Shown: in pieces, positions 40,997-48,422 of the stretch
How the letters are laid out: each line of letters opens with the position of its first letter
How positions within the stretch are numbered: the stretch's first letter is position 1
From: Pseudonocardia sp. C8
GTDB taxonomy: Bacteria; Actinomycetota; Actinomycetes; Mycobacteriales; Pseudonocardiaceae
Length of the DNA: 64,000 bases
NCBI RefSeq assembly: GCF_014267175.1
Contig: NZ_JACMTR010000002.1
Span: 4,055,501-4,119,500 of the forward strand
Direction: 5' to 3'
Made by a program: the position numbers and the translations under genes
Notes under the pieces: generated by a model
The model's input: only the letters and a program-made list of their open reading frames with translations
The model's database searches: none
Told to the model about the DNA's origin: nothing

Positions 40997-41902
40997 TCAG
41001 CCGCCCAGGTCGACCGGGACGACGTTCGGGTTGAACGGCTTCTGCCCGTCCACCAGCTCCAGCGAGCCGTCGTACCCGCCGGGCCCGTTGGCGTAGTCGA
41101 GCGCGGACCGCAGGTCGGAGACGCCGTTGGTGCCGGCGGCGGGCGCCAGGTTCAGCGTGGACAGTACGCCCAGCGCCGAGCCGTCCTTGGACAGGTAGCC
41201 CGAGCCGGAGTCACCGGGGATGCCCGGCCCGGCCGTGGCGACGGTGTGGGTCCAGCCCTCACCGGAGGTGCCGACCGAGGCGCCGGTCTTCGGCCGGAGC
41301 GCCGCGATGCCCCCGCGCAGCGAGGAGTTCCCGTAGCCGAAGAGCATCTCGCCGGCCGCGGTGCCGTCGGGGTCGACACCGGTCGGGCCGCCGTAGAACG
41401 GCATGGTCGGGTTGGCCTTGCCGACGTCGGCCGGGTCCAGCTTGACCAGCGCGAAGTCGTTGTACTGGCAGGCGTTGGGGTCCTTCTCGCCCTTCTCCTG
41501 CATGGTGAGCCAGGACGAGTACGCGAGGGTGCCCGGGTTGTCGGCGCCTTCGATCTCGACCGGCGTGCCGAGCGGCAGCGAGGGTGCCTCGCAGCCGTTC
41601 ACCTCGGTCGAGGAGCCGGTGCCGGCGCAGTGCGCGGCCTGCCCGAGGAACACGTCGGTGCCGTCGGTGAACACGAAGTTCGCGGTGCACTGGGCGTCAC
41701 CGTTGGTGTACGTCATGACGCCCGGGGTGATGGTCGCCTCCTCCGGGGCGGCGAAGCCGGGATCGTCCTGGGCCGACGCGGCTCCGGCCGCGGCGACGGT
41801 CAGGGCCAGCGCGGCGGCGGCCGCGAATCCGGCCCGGACGAGCCGGGGCCTGCGAGATGCGTGCGGGACGGGGCGGTCGGGGTCCGGCGGGACGGCGGTC
41901 AT
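40997..41902 (-). CDS. secreted chymotrypsin-like serine protease
   Basis: A 301-residue extracellular S1-type protease. The N-terminal region is charged, followed by a hydrophobic signal segment (AGFAAAAALALTVAAAGAASA) with cleavage expected after ASA-Q near residue 45. The catalytic triad is visible: His in QAAHC, Asp in YNDFALVKL and Ser in GDSGSGYLS. Cys pairs (AQCTANF/AAHC and GCEAPS/NACQY) suggest two disulfides. It is inserted between the MoxR and VWA genes, which are adjacent in related genomes. Substrate unknown. Confidence 0.88.
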   Translation of the reverse strand: MTAVPPDPDRPVPHASRRPRLVRAGFAAAAALALTVAAAGAASAQDDPGFAAPEEATITPGVMTYTNGDAQCTANFVFTDGTDVFLGQAAHCAGTGSSTEVNGCEAPSLPLGTPVEIEGADNPGTLAYSSWLTMQEKGEKDPNACQYNDFALVKLDPADVGKANPTMPFYGGPTGVDPDGTAAGEMLFGYGNSSLRGGIAALRPKTGASVGTSGEGWTHTVATAGPGIPGDSGSGYLSKDGSALGVLSTLNLAPAAGTNGVSDLRSALDYANGPGGYDGSLELVDGQKPFNPNVVPVDLGG

Positions 41903-42052
41903 CGGCGTGGTGCCTCCGGGTCGCTTGGGGAGCGGTCTACCGGCACAACTCGCAGTGGGGACCGCTGGTTACGCGGCGCACCCGTCGAGTGCCGATCTTC
42001 ACTCCATCGTGGGTCGCGGTGTACCGCCGATCGGCGGTGAGTGACCGACCGA

Positions 42053-42940
42053 TCAGTTCAACCGCAGCTCGGCGACCGCCTTCTCCTCGTCCGAGCGGTA
42101 CTTGAGCACCACGCCGAGTGTCGCCCGGACGGCGTCGTCGTCGAGGGTGTCCATCCCCAGCGCGAGCAGCGTGCGGCCCCAGTCGATCGTCTCCGCGACG
42201 CTCGGCACCTTGCGCAGCTCCATCGCCCGCAGCACCCGGACCGTACGGACCAGTGCATCGGTCAGCTGGCCGGTCAGCTCCGGCACCCGGGTGAGCACGA
42301 TCCGGCGCTCCGTGTCGGCGTCCGGGAAGTCCAGGTGCAGGAACAGGCACCGCCGCTTGAGCGCCTCGGACAGCTCACGGGTCGAGTTCGAGGTGAGCAG
42401 CACGAACGGCCGCCGGTTCGCGGTGACCGTGCCCAGCTCGGGGATCGAGACCTGGAAGTCCGACAGCACCTCCAGCAGCAGCCCCTCGACCTCCACGTCG
42501 GCCTTGTCGATCTCGTCGATCAGCAGCACGGTCGGGTCGGTCCGGCGGATCGCGGTGAGCAGCGGCCGCGGGAGCAGGAACTCCTCGGAGAAGACGTCGT
42601 CGCGGGTCGCGTCCCAGTCCTCCTGTCCCTGACCGGCGGTGATCCGCAGCAGCTGCTTGGCGTGGTTCCACTCGTAGAGCGCCCGGGCCTCGTCGATGCC
42701 CTCGTAGCACTGCAGCCGCACCAGGCCGGAGCCGGTGGCCTGGGCGACGGCCTTCGCCAGCTCGGTCTTCCCGACCCCCGCCGGCCCCTCGACCAGGAGC
42801 GGCTTGCCGAGCCGGTCGGCGAGGAACACCGTGGTCGCGACGGCCGTGGACGCCAGGTACCCGGCCTCGCCGAGCCGCGCGGTCACGTCGGCGACGGAGC
42901 CGAACACGGGCTGGTGGGCTGCTGTACTCACGGCCGCCAT
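42053..42940 (-). CDS. MoxR-family AAA+ ATPase
   Basis: A 295-residue ATPase. Walker A is LLVEGPAGVGKTELAKA (about residue 50), Walker B is VLLIDEIDKAD (about 137), sensor 1 lies in VLLTSNSTREL, and ALKRRCLFLHLDFP holds the arginine finger. It pairs with the VWA protein downstream to remodel or assemble a target complex. Upstream ATG is used here; a GTG four codons further in is possible. ACCGCC-GATC-GGCGGT (42023-42038) just after the stop can form a hairpin. Confidence 0.9.
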   Translation of the reverse strand: MAAVSTAAHQPVFGSVADVTARLGEAGYLASTAVATTVFLADRLGKPLLVEGPAGVGKTELAKAVAQATGSGLVRLQCYEGIDEARALYEWNHAKQLLRITAGQGQEDWDATRDDVFSEEFLLPRPLLTAIRRTDPTVLLIDEIDKADVEVEGLLLEVLSDFQVSIPELGTVTANRRPFVLLTSNSTRELSEALKRRCLFLHLDFPDADTERRIVLTRVPELTGQLTDALVRTVRVLRAMELRKVPSVAETIDWGRTLLALGMDTLDDDAVRATLGVVLKYRSDEEKAVAELRLN

Positions 42941-43006
42941 CCTGCCCTGCGCCCGGCCGGGACGGCGCGCGCCCCGGGTCGCCGGGTGACCCGGATCACC
43001 GCGTCC

Positions 43007-43825
43007 TCAGCGGCCGCGGCGGGCGAACACCCACGCGGCAGCCACCGACGACACGGTGGCGATCCCCGCGCACCAGGCGAGCGCGGTCGCGGCCGTCGGG
43101 CCGAGATCACCGACCGGGGCGCCGTCCGGTCCGAGACCGACCAGCAGGCCGCGGACCGTCTCGATCACCGGTGTCACCGGCTGGTTCTCGGCGACGCCGT
43201 GCAGCCAGCCCGGCATCGTCTCCGGCGGGACGAACGCGCTGGAGACGTACGGCAGGAACAGCATGACGAAGCCCAGCCCCCCGGCCGCGGCGGGCGTGCG
43301 GGCGACGACTCCGACCAGGGTCGCCACGCAGGTGATGGCCACGACGTAGGCGGTGACCACCCCGACCGCCCCGAGCCAGCCGAGCGGACCCGCGTCCGGC
43401 CGGAAGCCGATCGCCGCCGCCACCGCGAGCACGATCGCCGTCGTCACCAGGTTCTTGAGCACGCTCGCCAGCACGTGCCCGGCGAGCACCGTCGCGCCCG
43501 TGACCGGCATCGACCGGAACCGGTCCATGATCCCGCCGGAGGTGTCCTGGACCAGCGCGATCGCGGTGCTGGAGGCCCCGTAGCCGGCGCAGAGCAGGAT
43601 CACCCCCGGCGTGGCGTAGGTCAGGTAGTCGGTGCCGACCTCGATCGCCCCGCCGAAGACGTAGACGAACATCAGCATGATCATCGTCGGCAGGAGCAGC
43701 GCGACGAGCAGCTCGTCGGGATCGCGGCGGGCGAGCCGCAACACCCGGCCGGTCATGGTCATGGTGTCCGGCACGACCCGCAGCCACCCGGACACCGGTC
43801 GCGGATCTCCTGTCGTCGCGGTCAC
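43007..43825 (-). CDS. ABC-2 type (DrrB-like) transporter permease
   Basis: A 272-residue permease with six transmembrane helices: starting LLVALLLPTMIMLMFVYVFGG, with the amphipathic DPDELLVALLLP before it, and ending AALAWCAGIATVSSV. ABC2 signature segments GYGASSTAIALVQDTSGGIMDRFRSMPV and VSSAFVPPETMPGW are present. It overlaps the ATPase gene by four bases (GTGA). With the ATPase it forms a daunorubicin-type exporter under the divergent TetR regulator. Substrate unknown. Confidence 0.88.
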   Translation of the reverse strand: MTATTGDPRPVSGWLRVVPDTMTMTGRVLRLARRDPDELLVALLLPTMIMLMFVYVFGGAIEVGTDYLTYATPGVILLCAGYGASSTAIALVQDTSGGIMDRFRSMPVTGATVLAGHVLASVLKNLVTTAIVLAVAAAIGFRPDAGPLGWLGAVGVVTAYVVAITCVATLVGVVARTPAAAGGLGFVMLFLPYVSSAFVPPETMPGWLHGVAENQPVTPVIETVRGLLVGLGPDGAPVGDLGPTAATALAWCAGIATVSSVAAAWVFARRGR

Positions 43826-44793
43826 GCCGCCACCTCCTCGGGCACGCGGTCGCCGGCCGCCCGGGTGGCGTGCCCGGTCAGCGCCAGGAACGCGTCGTCC
43901 AGGGTGGGCGCGCGCAGCTGCCAGTGTTCGGGGACGACCCCGGCCGCCTCGACGCCGGCCAGGATGTGTCGCACGTGCCCGACCGAGCCGTCGGTGGGCA
44001 CCCGCATCTCCCGTGCGGCGGGCGCGGCGACGCCGAGCTCGGACGCCACCCGGGCCACGTCCGTGACCGCGGCGAAGGTCAGCTCGACGCTCGCGTCACC
44101 CACCTCCCGCTTGAGCTGCGCGGGCGTGCCCTCGGCGACCACCCGGCCACCGTCGATCATGGCGACGCGGTCGGCGAGCCGGTCCGCCTCCTCCAGGTAC
44201 TGGGTGGTGAGCAGCAGGCTGGTGCCGTCGGCGACGACGCGGGCGATGACGTCCCACATCCCGTGCCGGCTGCGCGGGTCCAGGCCGGTGGTGGGTTCGT
44301 CGAGGAACAGCACCCTCGGGTGCCGGAGCAGCCCGGCGGCCAGGTCGAGCCGGCGGTGCATCCCTCCCGAGTAGGTCCGCAGCTGCCGCCCGGCGGCACC
44401 GGTGAGTTCGAAGCCCTCGAGCAGCTCGTCGACCCGGGGCCGGACCGCGCGGCGGGGCAGGTGCGCCAGCCGCGCCATCATCGTCAGGTTCTCCCGGCCG
44501 GTCAGCTTCTCGTCGACCGCCGCGTACTGCCCGGTGAGGCCGATGACCTCACGGACCCGGCGGGCCTCGGTGACGACGTCGTGTCCGGCGACGAGCACGC
44601 TGCCGCCGTCCGGCCGGGTCAGCGTGCTGAGAACGCGGACCGTGGTGGTCTTCCCGGCCCCGTTCGGCCCGAGCAGCGCCAGCACCTCCCCCTGCTCGAG
44701 CCGCAGGTCGACGCCGTCCAGCACCCGGACGGGGCGGCGGGCACCGCCGTAGCTCTTGCACAGGCCCCGTACCAGCACCACGGGTTCGTCCAT
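43822..44793 (-). CDS. ABC transporter ATPase (DrrA-like)
   Basis: A 323-residue ATPase. Walker A is LLGPNGAGKTTTVRVL (about residue 38), signature LRTYSGGMHRRLDLA, Walker B VLFLDEPTTGLDP and the H-loop LLLTTQYLEEA. The C-terminal 80 residues (DUF4162-like, TFAAVTDVARVASELG) are typical of DrrA-type drug-exporter ATPases. GGAGGAACCGAG before the ATG is a strong ribosome binding site. The promoter region is shared with the TetR gene. Confidence 0.92.
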   Translation of the reverse strand: MDEPVVLVRGLCKSYGGARRPVRVLDGVDLRLEQGEVLALLGPNGAGKTTTVRVLSTLTRPDGGSVLVAGHDVVTEARRVREVIGLTGQYAAVDEKLTGRENLTMMARLAHLPRRAVRPRVDELLEGFELTGAAGRQLRTYSGGMHRRLDLAAGLLRHPRVLFLDEPTTGLDPRSRHGMWDVIARVVADGTSLLLTTQYLEEADRLADRVAMIDGGRVVAEGTPAQLKREVGDASVELTFAAVTDVARVASELGVAAPAAREMRVPTDGSVGHVRHILAGVEAAGVVPEHWQLRAPTLDDAFLALTGHATRAAGDRVPEEVAA

Positions 44794-44813
44794 CTCGGTT
44801 CCTCCTACTGCTT

Positions 44814-44836
44814 ATGCTGAAAACTGTTTATAGCAT
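44814..44836. promoter_or_regulatory. TetR operator palindrome between the ABC exporter and its regulator
   Basis: ATGCT and AGCAT flank the site, and AAAC-T-GTTT forms its centre; outer and inner arms together give a 23-base palindrome with two mismatched positions on each side. This AT-rich block (44814-44836) is the only one in the 100-base divergent gap and suits a TetR dimer controlling both genes. Confidence 0.72.
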
Positions 44837-44896
44837 CAACAGCGTACGACGGACACGGTGGATCCGCGGCGAACCGGCCGCGGGAGGATGGGCGAC

Positions 44897-45700
44897 ATGG
44901 GCGAGCAGGAGGTGCCGTCGACCCTGCGACGGCTGTGGGGGCGAACCGACCGGCCCCGGCGCGGGCCGAAGCCGTCCCTGAGCGTGCAGCAGATCGTGAC
45001 GGCGGCCGCGGACCTCGCCGACGCCGAGGGGCTGGGCGCGGTGTCGATGGCCCGGGTCGCGGAGTCCCTGGGCTTCTCGGCGATGGCGCTCTACCGGCAC
45101 GTCGCGAGCAAGGACGAGCTGCTGGCCCTGCTGGCCGACCATCTCGCCGCGGAGCTGGCGATGCCCGAGCACGCCGGCGACTGGCGCTCCGGGCTGGAGG
45201 CGTGGACCCGCGCCCAGATCGAGGGGGTCCTCGCCCGGCCGTGGTTCCTGGAACTCCCGCTGGCCGTCCTGCCGCCCGGCCCGCACCGGATGCGGTGGAT
45301 GGAGGAGGCGTTCGCGCTGCTGCGGGGGGTCGATCTGACCGGCGAGGAGAAGCTGGCGATCATCGGGTTGCTCGCCCAGCACGTGCTCGCCGAGGCCCGG
45401 GTGCAGTCCGAGGCCGCGCGGGCGGCGGCCACCGACGTGCGCCGCACCCGGGGGCTGCCGGTCGACACCCCGGAGTCCGAGCTGGACCCGGCGGATCTCG
45501 ACGCGGCGAACCCCATGCACGACTTCGAGGCGGTGCTACGCCACCTCGCCGCCCCCGGGGACTACCCGGAGATGGCGGCGGCACTGGCCGGCACCGGCCC
45601 GTCCCCCGGCGGCGCACGCGACGTCGACGCCGACATCGACTTCGGGCTCGGGATCGTGCTCGACGGCATCGAGGCGTACGTGCGCCGCCGCACGAGCTGA
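44897..45700 (+). CDS. TetR/AcrR-family regulator of the ABC exporter
   Basis: A 267-residue regulator. The HTH (SVQQIVTAAADLADAEGLGAVSMARVAESLG, core VARVAESLGFSAMALYRH) lies at residues about 30-75; the C-terminal ligand-binding half is of the larger TetR_C type (PRWFLELPLAVLPPGPHRMRW segment). Of three candidate starts (44858, 44888, 44897), the ATG at 44897 is best spaced from GGGAGG. The divergent DrrAB-like exporter and shared palindrome indicate drug-responsive control. Confidence 0.85.
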   Translation: MGEQEVPSTLRRLWGRTDRPRRGPKPSLSVQQIVTAAADLADAEGLGAVSMARVAESLGFSAMALYRHVASKDELLALLADHLAAELAMPEHAGDWRSGLEAWTRAQIEGVLARPWFLELPLAVLPPGPHRMRWMEEAFALLRGVDLTGEEKLAIIGLLAQHVLAEARVQSEAARAAATDVRRTRGLPVDTPESELDPADLDAANPMHDFEAVLRHLAAPGDYPEMAAALAGTGPSPGGARDVDADIDFGLGIVLDGIEAYVRRRTS

Positions 45701-45737
45701 CCGGGTCCCCGCGAGGCTGTCGGGGGTCGGCGCCACC

Positions 45738-47843
45738 ATGGTGGACGTGACCACCGCATCGACAGACCTGCGTGACCGCGCCGAGGCCGTCCTGGAACAG
45801 CTCGCAGGCGAGGGCGCCCGGCTGCGCGAGGACCAGTGGACGGCGATCGAGGCCCTCGTCGCGCAGCACCGGCGGGCGCTGGTCGTGCAGCGCACCGGCT
45901 GGGGCAAGTCCGCGGTCTACTTCGTGGCGACCGCGTTGCTGCGCGAGCAGGGCGCGGGGCCCACGGTGATCGTGTCCCCGCTGCTGGCGCTGATGCGCAA
46001 CCAGATCGACGCGGCGATCCGGTCCGGGATCGTGGCCGTCACGGTGAACTCGGCGAACGCCGACGAGTGGGACGCGGTGTACGCCGACATCGCCAACGGC
46101 GACGTCGACGTCCTGCTGGTCTCCCCCGAGCGGCTCAACAACCCCGACTTCCGGGACCGGGTCCTGCCGAAGCTCGCCGCGACCGCCGGGATGCTGGTGG
46201 TCGACGAGGCGCACTGCGTGTCGGACTGGGGCCACGACTTCCGCCCGGACTACCGGCGGTTGCGCACGCTGATCGCCGAGCTGCCGCCAGGCATCCCGGT
46301 GCTGGCGACGACGGCGACGGCGAACGACCGGGTGGTCACCGACGTCTCCGAGCAGCTCGGCATGGGGACCGGGGGCGACACGCTGGTCCTGCGCGGGTCG
46401 CTGGACCGCGAGTCGCTGCGGCTGGCCGTGGTGCAGCTGCCCACCCCGGCCCGGCGGCTGGCCTGGCTGGCCGCGAAGCTCGGCGAGCTGCCCGGCGCGG
46501 GGATCGTGTACATGCTGACCGTGCAGGCCGCCGAGGAGGTGGCCGAGTTCCTGCGCGAGCGCGGGTTCGCGGTGCGGTCCTACTCGGGGAAGACCGACCC
46601 GGAGGAGCGGCTGGCGGCCGAGTCGGACCTGCTCGAGAACCGGGTGAAGGCCCTGGTGGCGACGTCCGCGCTGGGCATGGGCTTCGACAAGCCCGACCTC
46701 GGGTTCGTCGTGCACCTGGGCGCGCCCGCCTCACCGGTGGCGTACTACCAGCAGATCGGGCGGGCCGGGCGCGCGCTCGACCGCGCCGAGGTGGTGCTGC
46801 TGCCCGGCCGGGAGGACCGGGACATCTGGGCGTACTTCGCGTCGCTGGCGTTCCCGCCGGAGCCGCTGGTCCGCCAGACCCTGGCGGTCCTGTCCGAGCA
46901 GCCCCGCTCCACGGCCGCGATCGAGACGCAGGTGGACCTGTCCCGGACCCGGCTGGAGATGCTGCTCAAGGTGCTCGACGCCGACGGCGCGGCGAAGCGG
47001 GTCAAGGGTGGCTGGATCGCGACCGGGGCGGACTGGGTCTACGACACCGAGCGGCACCAGCGGGTGAACGAGGCACGCAAGGCCGAGCAGCGGGCGATGC
47101 TCGACTACATCGCGACGACCGAGTGCCGGCTGGTGTTCCTGCGCCGCCAGCTCGACGATCCCGACCCGACGCCGTGCGGGCGCTGCGACACCTGCACCGG
47201 CACCGTCTGGTCCGGCGAGGTGCCCGCCGACGGCGAGCAGGCCGCGCAGGAGCGGCTGTCCCGGCCCGGGATCGAGATCGCGCCGCGGAAGATGTGGCCG
47301 GCCGGCATGAAGGAGATCGGCGTCCCGCTCTCCGGGAAGATCCCGCCGGCCGAGCAGGCCGCGCCCGGCCGGGCGATCGGGCGGCTGTCCGACATCGGCT
47401 GGGGCACCCGGCTGCGCGAGCTGCTGGCCGGGCCCGACGAGCCGGTCCCGGCGGACGTGCTCGACGCGGTGGTGCGGGTGCTGGCCGGGTGGGGCTGGGA
47501 GCGGCGCCCGGTCGGCGTGGTCGGGATCGGCTCGCGCACCCGCCCCCACCAGCTGGAACACCTGGCCGCCCGGATCGCCGGGATCGGCCGGTTGCCGCTG
47601 CTCGGCACGCTGCCGCCGGCCGGCGAGCGGCCGGGGGCCCGGGAGAACTCGGCGCAGCGGCTCGCGGCGGTGTGGGAGGGCCTGGACACCGCGGCCCTGC
47701 CGGACCTGTCCGGGGTCGGCGGCCCGGTGCTGCTCGTCGACGACCTGGTCGACTCCGGCTGGACGATGACGGTGGCGGCGCGGGCGGTCCGGCGGGCCGG
47801 GGCTACGGAGGTGCTGCCGATGACGCTGGCGATCGCCGGCTGA
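45738..47843 (+). CDS. rqlH: RqlH-type RecQ-like DNA helicase with C-terminal PRTase domain
   Basis: A 701-residue protein. RecA-like lobes contain VVQRTGWGKSAVYF (motif I), SPLLALMRNQ (Ia), VDEAHCVSDWGHDFRP (DEAH, II), ATTATAND (III) and YYQQIGRAGRA (VI). A four-Cys zinc module (STxTPCGRCDTC region, CRL...CGRCDTC, about residue 480) follows. In place of an HRDC domain the C-terminus is a phosphoribosyltransferase fold ending in LLVDDLVDSGWTM, the PRPP-binding motif. This matches mycobacterial RqlH. The extra domain may bind a nucleotide-like ligand; no catalytic role is known to me. Confidence 0.88.
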   Translation: MVDVTTASTDLRDRAEAVLEQLAGEGARLREDQWTAIEALVAQHRRALVVQRTGWGKSAVYFVATALLREQGAGPTVIVSPLLALMRNQIDAAIRSGIVAVTVNSANADEWDAVYADIANGDVDVLLVSPERLNNPDFRDRVLPKLAATAGMLVVDEAHCVSDWGHDFRPDYRRLRTLIAELPPGIPVLATTATANDRVVTDVSEQLGMGTGGDTLVLRGSLDRESLRLAVVQLPTPARRLAWLAAKLGELPGAGIVYMLTVQAAEEVAEFLRERGFAVRSYSGKTDPEERLAAESDLLENRVKALVATSALGMGFDKPDLGFVVHLGAPASPVAYYQQIGRAGRALDRAEVVLLPGREDRDIWAYFASLAFPPEPLVRQTLAVLSEQPRSTAAIETQVDLSRTRLEMLLKVLDADGAAKRVKGGWIATGADWVYDTERHQRVNEARKAEQRAMLDYIATTECRLVFLRRQLDDPDPTPCGRCDTCTGTVWSGEVPADGEQAAQERLSRPGIEIAPRKMWPAGMKEIGVPLSGKIPPAEQAAPGRAIGRLSDIGWGTRLRELLAGPDEPVPADVLDAVVRVLAGWGWERRPVGVVGIGSRTRPHQLEHLAARIAGIGRLPLLGTLPPAGERPGARENSAQRLAAVWEGLDTAALPDLSGVGGPVLLVDDLVDSGWTMTVAARAVRRAGATEVLPMTLAIAG

Positions 47844-47861
47844 CGCGACGTTACCGACAAG

Positions 47862-47867
47862 TACGAT
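47862..47867 (+). promoter_or_regulatory. -10 box (TACGAT) for the F420-type nitroreductase gene
   Basis: TACGAT lies six bases before the GTG at 47874 with no ribosome binding site, the leaderless layout. Confidence 0.45.
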
Positions 47868-47873
47868 CAGGGT

Positions 47874-48305
47874 GTGAACCCACCGGACGTCGTGCTGAAG
47901 GCGATGAACGCCGCCCACCGGCTCCTGATCACCCTCACCCGCGGGAAGGTCGGCTACTCGGCGGCCGGCATGCCGGTCGTCGAGCTGACCACGACCGGCC
48001 GGCGGACCGGCGAGCCGCGCACCGTGCTGCTCACGGCACCGCTGCACGGCGACGGGCGCTACGTCGTCGTCGCCTCCCGGGGCGGCGACGACCGGCACCC
48101 CGCCTGGTTCCTCAACCTGCGGGCGAACCCGGACGTGCGGGTGGCGGTGCAGGGCGGGCCGGCGGTGCCGATGCGGGCCCGGGTCGCGGACCCGCAGGAA
48201 CGCGCGCGGCTGTGGCCGCAGATCGCCGGGCGGTACCGCAACTACGCCGGCTACCAGCGCAGCACCACCCGCGAGATCCCGCTGGTGCACCTCGAGCCGG
48301 CCTGA
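47874..48305 (+). CDS. F420-dependent nitroreductase/quinone reductase family (Ddn-like)
   Basis: A 143-residue split beta-barrel protein of the deazaflavin-dependent nitroreductase family. VVELTTTGRRTGEPRTVLL (about residues 39-56) and VVVASRGGDDRHPAWFLNLRANP (66-87) are the F420-binding signatures; PRTVLL and WFLNL are hallmarks. It probably reduces quinones or other small electrophiles with F420H2. Leaderless start. Confidence 0.9.
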   Translation: MNPPDVVLKAMNAAHRLLITLTRGKVGYSAAGMPVVELTTTGRRTGEPRTVLLTAPLHGDGRYVVVASRGGDDRHPAWFLNLRANPDVRVAVQGGPAVPMRARVADPQERARLWPQIAGRYRNYAGYQRSTTREIPLVHLEPA

Positions 48306-48422
48306 CCGGCTCCGCATCCTCAGGATCGATGATTCTCCTGGGCGGTACCCGGATCCTAGGGTGATCGCCGTGCCGAGGACCGGAGTTCCGCGCTGAGCGC
48401 CGGGTCCGGCCTGCACATCTCC

